From: Rhizobium sp. WYCCWR10014 | GTDB lineage: Bacteria; Pseudomonadota; Alphaproteobacteria; Rhizobiales; Rhizobiaceae | Assembly (NCBI RefSeq): GCF_001657485.1 | Contig: NZ_LXFU01000048.1 | Span: 124,001 to 188,000, forward strand | Direction of reading: 5' to 3' | DNA length: 64,000 nucleotides | In this document: one piece after another, positions 59,460 to 64,000 of the stretch | Layout of the letters: every line of letters begins with the position of its first letter | Numbering within the stretch: the stretch's first letter is position 1 | Notes under the pieces: model-generated | The model's input: only the letters and a program-made list of their open reading frames with translations | Told to the model about the DNA's origin: nothing | The model's database searches: none | Program-made: the position numbers and the translations under genes

Positions 59460-60833
59460 ATGAATATCAATCGCTTCCCTCTTCGGGCAGGCCATGCCGC
59501 CCGTGCCTTCATCAACAACAGCCGCGGCGCAACGATCGCCGAACGCGTTGAATCATTGAACGCGCTGAGCGTCCAGGACGCCGGACGTGTTCTCTGCGGC
59601 ATGCCGCTGGACTATGCGGTCAACATTCTCGACCGGCCGGAGCTTCGCAATGCCGCACAGATCCTTGCGCTGATAAGCGCCGAGGACGCCGCCCGGCTGC
59701 TGCACGGCATGTCGAACGACCGCGTCGCCGACGTGCTGCTTGAACTCGACGGCGAAACCCGCGCCCGGCTGTTCTCCAGCCTCGACGAACCGGTGCGCAT
59801 CGCGATCCAGCACCTGATGGGCTATCCGCCGCGCACGGCGGGCGGCATCATGACGACGGAGTTCGTCAGCGTGCCTGACAGCTGGACCGTCGCCCGCACA
59901 CTCGACCATGTGCGTCAGGTCGAACGCTCGCGCGAGACCGTCTACGCCATCTATGTGCTGGACGAGGTCAGCCATGCGCTGCTGCATGTGGTGACGCTGC
60001 GTCGCCTGATCACCGGCGAGCCGGACGCTTCGATCCTCTCCGTGGCACAGAAGGGCGCGCCGGTTTCGGCCGATCCGCTGATGAAGCAGGAGGATGTCGC
60101 CCGGCTGATCCGCAAGCACGACCTGCTCGCCCTGCCCGTCATCGACGAACATGGGCAGATACTCGGCATCGTCACCGTCGACGACGTGATCGATACGATG
60201 ATATCGGACACGACGGAAGCCACCCAGAGGTTCGGCGGCATGGAGGCGCTCGGCCAGCCCTACATGAAGATCAGCTTCGCCGGCATGATCCGCAAGCGCG
60301 CCGGCTGGCTCGCAGCCCTGTTCCTCGGCGAGATGCTGACGGCAAGCGCCATGCAGCATTTCGAAGGCGAGCTGGAAAAAGCCGTGGTGCTGACGCTGTT
60401 CATCCCGCTGATCATGAGCTCGGGCGGCAATTCCGGTTCGCAGGCAACGTCGCTGATCATCCGGGCGCTGGCGCTCGGCGAGCTGAAGCTTTCGGACTGG
60501 TGGAAGGTGCTTTTGCGCGAACTGCCGACGGGCATCGTGCTCGGCGCGATCCTCGGCCTGGTGGGCTTCATCCGCATCGTCTTCTGGCAGTCGGCCGGGC
60601 TCTACGATTACGGCCCGCACTGGCAGATGGTCGCCGTCACGGTGTTTGCCGCCCTGATCGGGATCGTCACCTTCGGTTCGATCTGCGGCTCGATGCTGCC
60701 CTTCTTGCTGCAGAAGCTCCGGCTCGATCCGGCCAGCGCCTCGGCCCCCTTCGTCGCCACGCTGGTCGATGTCACCGGGCTCGTCATCTACTTCTCGGTG
60801 GCGCTGCTCATCCTCAGCGGGACGCTGCTCTAA
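59460..60833 (+). CDS. mgtE: Magnesium transporter MgtE
   Basis: MgtE, 457 residues, a Mg2+-gated channel for Mg2+ uptake. Order: N domain (DYAVNILDRPELRNAAQ), two CBS domains (TAGGIMTTEFVSV, LPVIDEHGQILGIVTVDDV) that sense cytosolic Mg2+, a plug helix and a C-terminal five-helix pore with the signature IPLIMSSGGNSGSQA. It sits alone behind a structured leader of about 200 nt. The terminator hairpin after it is shared with the convergent Lrp gene. Confidence 0.95.
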   Translation: MNINRFPLRAGHAARAFINNSRGATIAERVESLNALSVQDAGRVLCGMPLDYAVNILDRPELRNAAQILALISAEDAARLLHGMSNDRVADVLLELDGETRARLFSSLDEPVRIAIQHLMGYPPRTAGGIMTTEFVSVPDSWTVARTLDHVRQVERSRETVYAIYVLDEVSHALLHVVTLRRLITGEPDASILSVAQKGAPVSADPLMKQEDVARLIRKHDLLALPVIDEHGQILGIVTVDDVIDTMISDTTEATQRFGGMEALGQPYMKISFAGMIRKRAGWLAALFLGEMLTASAMQHFEGELEKAVVLTLFIPLIMSSGGNSGSQATSLIIRALALGELKLSDWWKVLLRELPTGIVLGAILGLVGFIRIVFWQSAGLYDYGPHWQMVAVTVFAALIGIVTFGSICGSMLPFLLQKLRLDPASASAPFVATLVDVTGLVIYFSVALLILSGTLL

Positions 60834-60846
60834 CTCGCAAGCAAGC

Positions 60847-60872
60847 CCCGAGGGGAATCATTTCCCCTCGGG
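60847..60872. terminator. Convergent terminator hairpin of mgtE and the Lrp gene
   Basis: A perfect 11-bp stem (CCCGAGGGGAA/TTCCCCTCGGG) with a 4-nt loop. The right arm encodes the last residues of the Lrp protein and the loop contains its stop codon, so the hairpin is partly coding. Confidence 0.65.
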
Positions 60873-61331
60873 CAGCTTCAACGGCCCATGCGTCTTGATG
60901 CTGCGGATGGCGAAGTTCGAGCGGATGTCGCTGACATTCGGCAGGGTCAACAGCGTTTCGGTCAGAAGCCTTTCGTAGGCGGCGAGATCCTCCACCACCA
61001 CTTCGGCGAGGAAATCGGCCGTACCTGAGATCAGGAAGCAGGAGACGATCTCGGGGATGGCGAGCAGCGCCTTCTGCTGCGCCTCGGAATTTTCGCGGCT
61101 ATGCTGGACCACCTTGAATTCGACGAAGACGGTGAGGCCGAGACCGACCTCCTTGCGGTCGATATCCGCCGTGTAACCGCGGATGATCCCGGACCGTTCG
61201 AGATTGCGGATGCGGCGCAGACAGGGCGACGGCGAAAGGTTCACTTTCTCGGCAATCTCGACATTGGTAGCCCGCGCATCCTCCTGTAGGCACTTCAGTA
61301 TGGCGATATCGAATTTATCGAGATTTGGCAT
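60858..61331 (-). CDS. Lrp/AsnC-family transcriptional regulator
   Basis: A 157-residue feast/famine regulator. The N-terminal helix-turn-helix (FDIAILKCLQEDARATNVEI, LSPSPCLRRIRNLE) is followed by the RAM/AsnC ligand-binding domain (GLGLTVFVEFKV, FLISGTADFLAEVVVED). Start at 61331 (MPNLDKFDI) fits the family; the frame to 61379 adds an unlikely leader. It is divergent from an EamA exporter, which it probably controls in response to an amino acid. Confidence 0.92.
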   Translation of the reverse strand: MPNLDKFDIAILKCLQEDARATNVEIAEKVNLSPSPCLRRIRNLERSGIIRGYTADIDRKEVGLGLTVFVEFKVVQHSRENSEAQQKALLAIPEIVSCFLISGTADFLAEVVVEDLAAYERLLTETLLTLPNVSDIRSNFAIRSIKTHGPLKLPEGK

Positions 61332-61476
61332 TTCCGCGATCTTTGTTGGCACCAATTGGCAGAAGATTGCGCATAGCATGATTTTATAGCCATAGATAGC
61401 AAGGACATGCCCTGGCCACTGGCGCTAATCTTTTCCTCAACCGGACAGGCTCCGGACGGAGGAAAGGATTAAGACG

Positions 61477-62382
61477 ATGACCACCATTGCATTTACAAAC
61501 GACAAGTCGCCGTCGCAGCTACTGGGTTATGCCGGCGGCACTATTACCGTGCTGATCTGGGCGACATGGTTTCTGGTCACCCGCCACAGCGCCGCAACGC
61601 CGCTCGGCTCGATCGACATCGGGCTGATCCGCTTCGGAATTCCGGCGCTGGTGCTTGCACCCGTCTGGCTGAAGACGGGGCTGCTGCCGAAGGGCCTGCC
61701 GCTTCATCTGCTGGCGATCATGGTGTCCGGTTCTGGCGCCGTCTTCTTCCTGCTGACGACGCTGGCAATCCACTCGACGCCGGCCGCCTCCTCAGGGATT
61801 TTGCTCGGCGGCTCCATGCCGCTTGCCGCGGCGCTGATCGGGATTGCGCTGTTTCGCGAGAGGCCTGACGGCACCCGCATCGCAGGACTTATCGCAATCG
61901 TTGGGGGCGTGCTGATCTTGCTCACGCGCAGCCTTGCGGACGCTTCGCTGCCATGGACAAGCTTCGTTCTGCTGCCGGCCGGCGCCGTTCTCTGGGCAAG
62001 CTATACGCATGCCTTCCGCCGCTCAGGCCTGACCGCTGTGCAGGCGAGCGCCCTGATCGCCGTCTGGTCCTTCCTGATCATGGGCGCGCTGGCCCTCACC
62101 TTCGGGATCTCGCTGCCACAGGCCTCACTTCAGGAGATCGGCCTGCAGGTGCTGAGCCAGGGCGTTCTTTCCGGCCTCGTCGCCGTGGTCGCCTACGGCA
62201 CCGCCGTCAGAACACTTGGCGGAACTCAGGCCGCCGCTTTCACGGCGCTGACGCCGGTGCTCGCAACGCTTGGCGGCGGCTTCCTGCTTGGCGAAGCGAT
62301 CGGCATGACGGAAATCAGCGCCGCCGTGATCACCGGCATCGGCGTGGCGCTTTCGACCGGTATTGCTGCACCGCGCCGCTAA
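61477..62382 (+). CDS. EamA-type DMT-family exporter
   Basis: A 301-residue inner-membrane transporter with ten predicted helices in two EamA halves (GGTITVLIWATWFLVTRHSA; VVAYGTAVRTLGGTQAAAFT). Many such proteins export amino acids or other metabolites. The divergent Lrp-type regulator points to amino acid efflux, an inference from the common lrp-exporter arrangement. GGAGGAAAGGATTAAGACG precedes the ATG. Confidence 0.9.
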   Translation: MTTIAFTNDKSPSQLLGYAGGTITVLIWATWFLVTRHSAATPLGSIDIGLIRFGIPALVLAPVWLKTGLLPKGLPLHLLAIMVSGSGAVFFLLTTLAIHSTPAASSGILLGGSMPLAAALIGIALFRERPDGTRIAGLIAIVGGVLILLTRSLADASLPWTSFVLLPAGAVLWASYTHAFRRSGLTAVQASALIAVWSFLIMGALALTFGISLPQASLQEIGLQVLSQGVLSGLVAVVAYGTAVRTLGGTQAAAFTALTPVLATLGGGFLLGEAIGMTEISAAVITGIGVALSTGIAAPRR

Positions 62383-62403
62383 CCAGCTAGGGCCGACACT
62401 TCG

Positions 62404-62435
62404 AAAGCCGCCGGCAGCAATCGCTACGGCGGCTT
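62404..62435. terminator. Terminator after the EamA gene
   Basis: AAGCCGCCG/CGGCGGCTT stem with a 14-nt loop, followed by TTT on the plus strand; it lies between convergent genes. Confidence 0.8.
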
Positions 62436-62464
62436 TTTCATGAGAAATGCCGTCTCTCTATAGC

Positions 62465-63079
62465 TTAAGCCTGAATGACAACAACCCTGGCGCCGACTTC
62501 GACGCGGCTATAGAGGTCGATCACGTCGTGGTTCATCATGCGGACACAGCCGCTCGACATGGCGAGACCGATCGATTGCGGCTGGTTGGTGCCATGAATG
62601 CGAAAATGCGTGTCGTTGCCGCCGCGGAAGAGGTACATGGCCCGCGCACCGAGCGGGTTGTTCGGGCCGCCGGGCATGCCGCCGGCAAGCTTGCGATAGC
62701 GCTCTTCACGGCGCTGCATGTTTTCGGTGGGTGTCCAGCTGGGCCACTCGGCCTTGCGGCCGATATAGGCGTTACCGGCAAAGGCCAGCCCCTCGCGGCC
62801 GACACCGACGCCATAACGCATCGCCCTGCCGCCGCCGAGGACGTAATAGGCGCGGCGCGCGGGTGTATCGACGATCACGGTGCCGGCAGCATGGGTGGTT
62901 TCGTAGGTCACTTCCTGGCGGCGGAGCTCCGGCTTGATCTTGTCGATCGGCACCTGCTTCAGCGGGAATTTTTCGTCCGGAAGTGCTGCATAATTGGTCT
63001 GGCTGTTCAGACCGGTCGAAGAGCAGCCGGCCACGAAAAGCGGCAGAGCGATCAGAAAGCCCCGGCGGGAGATCGTCAT
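62465..63079 (-). CDS. L,D-transpeptidase (YkuD family) lipoprotein
   Basis: A 204-residue exported enzyme that forms 3-3 peptidoglycan crosslinks or attaches proteins to the wall. The N-terminus combines a twin-arginine motif (ISRRGFLI) with a lipobox (FVAGC), so it is probably a Tat-exported lipoprotein. The YkuD catalytic motif is intact: FRIHGTNQPQSIG and MSSGCVRM with nucleophile Cys. The family is abundant in rhizobia, whose walls are rich in 3-3 links. Confidence 0.93.
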   Translation of the reverse strand: MTISRRGFLIALPLFVAGCSSTGLNSQTNYAALPDEKFPLKQVPIDKIKPELRRQEVTYETTHAAGTVIVDTPARRAYYVLGGGRAMRYGVGVGREGLAFAGNAYIGRKAEWPSWTPTENMQRREERYRKLAGGMPGGPNNPLGARAMYLFRGGNDTHFRIHGTNQPQSIGLAMSSGCVRMMNHDVIDLYSRVEVGARVVVIQA

Positions 63080-63214
63080 GAATGTGTCCTTAGTGCGTCA
63101 ACTTGATGTCGCAAGCTAAGGAAATTATGGTTAACGAACGGCTAACAGCCTCCGGCAGAAGGCGATCACGAAGGCGTCAGCACGCAAGAATTGTCGCGGT
63201 GGGGATAATCCGCC

Positions 63215-64000
63215 TCACATATTCGGATAGACGGGCCCCTCACCGCCCTGCGGCGGCACCCAGTTGATGTTCTGGTTGGGATCCTTGATGTCGCAGGTCT
63301 TGCAGTGCACGCAGTTCTGGGCGTTGATGACGAAGACGTCCTTGCCGTCCTTTTCCACCCATTCATAGACGCCGGCCGGACAGTAGCGCGTCGACGGGCC
63401 GGCATAGATGTCATGCTCGGACGATTTCTGCAGCGCCATGTCCTTGACCTGCAGATGCACCGGCTGGTCCTCCTCATGATTGGTGTTCGACAGGAACACC
63501 GAGGACAGCCGGTCGAAGGTCAAGACGCCATCGGGTTTCGGATAGGCGATCGGCTTGTGCTGCGACGCCGGCTCCAGGCTCTCAGCATCGGTCTTGCCAT
63601 GTTTCAGCGTGCCGAAGACGGAAAAGCCGAACAGCGTGTTGGTCCACATGTCGAAGCCGCCGAGCGCCACACCAAGCGCCGTGCCGAACTTCGACCACAG
63701 CGGCTTGACGTTGCGCACCCGCTTCAAATCGCGGCCGATGTCGCCCTTGCGCCATTCATTCTCGATCTCGGTCACTTCGTCATGACTGCGGCCGGCGGTA
63801 ATCGCGGCGGCGATCTTCTCGGCCGCCAGCATGCCCGACAGCACCGCATTGTGGCTGCCCTTGATGCGCGGCACGTTGACGAGACCGGCCGAACAGCCGA
63901 TCAGCGCCCCGCCGGGGAAGGAAAGCTTCGGCACCGACTGGTAGCCGCCCTCGGTGATGGCACGCGCCCCATAGGAGAGCCGCTTGCCGCCCTCGAAGGT
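63215..64000 (-). CDS. Electron transfer flavoprotein-ubiquinone oxidoreductase (5' part outside window)
   Basis: The C-terminal 261 residues of ETF-QO, the membrane-associated enzyme passing electrons from ETF (beta-oxidation, amino acid oxidation, and FixAB-type systems in rhizobia) to ubiquinone. Visible: LSFPGGALIGCSAGLVNVPR, a GSHNAVLSGMLAAE helix, and the 4Fe-4S ligands in YCPAGVYEW and NCVHCKTCDIKDP. The start lies beyond base 64000. It is not FixC, which is shorter and lacks this fused ferredoxin domain. Confidence 0.95.
   Translation of the reverse strand, partial: TFEGGKRLSYGARAITEGGYQSVPKLSFPGGALIGCSAGLVNVPRIKGSHNAVLSGMLAAEKIAAAITAGRSHDEVTEIENEWRKGDIGRDLKRVRNVKPLWSKFGTALGVALGGFDMWTNTLFGFSVFGTLKHGKTDAESLEPASQHKPIAYPKPDGVLTFDRLSSVFLSNTNHEEDQPVHLQVKDMALQKSSEHDIYAGPSTRYCPAGVYEWVEKDGKDVFVINAQNCVHCKTCDIKDPNQNINWVPPQGGEGPVYPNM

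Noticed and set aside
1..64000. CRISPR array, prophage or insertion sequence
   Set aside because: No regularly spaced direct repeats with unique spacers, no cas genes, transposase or integrase were found; the tandem repeats present have no spacers.

Overview
The window is a gene-dense, high-GC stretch (few gaps exceed 300 bp) typical of a chromosome of Rhizobium in the R. leguminosarum/etli group. The evidence is the lepB-rnc-era, acpS, rsh (relA/spoT) and rpoZ gene order, a RopA-like porin, an iolC-D-E-B inositol cluster with an RpiR-type IolR, and an rgt-like cluster for galacturonic acid decoration of LPS. No phage, IS element, CRISPR array or plasmid replication function was found. The species call is inference from gene content.

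Layout. 1-6.2 kb: a truncated GGDEF-EAL protein, an HD hydrolase, a MOSC protein, an aldo/keto reductase, recO, a stand-alone receiver protein and a Crp/Fnr regulator. 6.3-16 kb is the housekeeping core, almost all on the minus strand: era, rnc, lepB, acpS, a DUF2062 protein, a small DUF3563-like protein, rsh, rpoZ, smpB and dapA, with a plus-strand NYN-domain protein between rpoZ and smpB. 16-21 kb: a soluble lytic transglycosylase, an alpha/beta hydrolase, a major porin and tRNA-Ser(GCT). 21-30.6 kb: a ferredoxin reductase-like flavoprotein, then a Gfo/Idh/MocA dehydrogenase divergent from iolR and the iolC-iolD-iolE-iolB run. Candidate IolR operators, GGAA-N6-TTCC-like, lie in front of iolR and iolC.

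30.7-42.3 kb is an accessory patchwork: a DUF1127 protein, AraC and LysR regulators, a MATE exporter, two related PilZ proteins, a host-attachment-family protein, a HisC-like aminotransferase, a Sel1 protein, small exported proteins and AMP nucleosidase. 42.4-44.8 kb holds three tandem DGPF (YCII) proteins followed by an ECF42-type sigma factor. 44.8-51.6 kb is a membrane-glycolipid cluster: a flippase-like protein, an ArnC/RgtE-like GT2 enzyme and three GT39 paralogues. 51.6-56.1 kb: a parDE pair flanked by a remnant of an aminotransferase gene, that aminotransferase, a glutamine-synthetase-like enzyme and a lipid kinase. 56.4-64 kb: an MFS exporter, an HxlR regulator divergent from an oxidoreductase, the Mg2+ transporter mgtE, an Lrp regulator divergent from an EamA exporter, an L,D-transpeptidase and the 3' part of the ETF-ubiquinone oxidoreductase gene.

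The most interesting signals are non-coding. mgtE has a structured leader with an 18-codon upstream reading frame and a hairpin that would mask its ribosome site. The DUF1127 gene has its Shine-Dalgarno inside a perfect 9-bp stem. Two inverted-repeat elements of about 153 bp lie inside the iol run. Three gene ends carry short tandem repeats, two of which reiterate the stop codon. Two places (45.8 and 51.6 kb) keep duplicated fragments of neighbouring genes that record how the accessory clusters were assembled.
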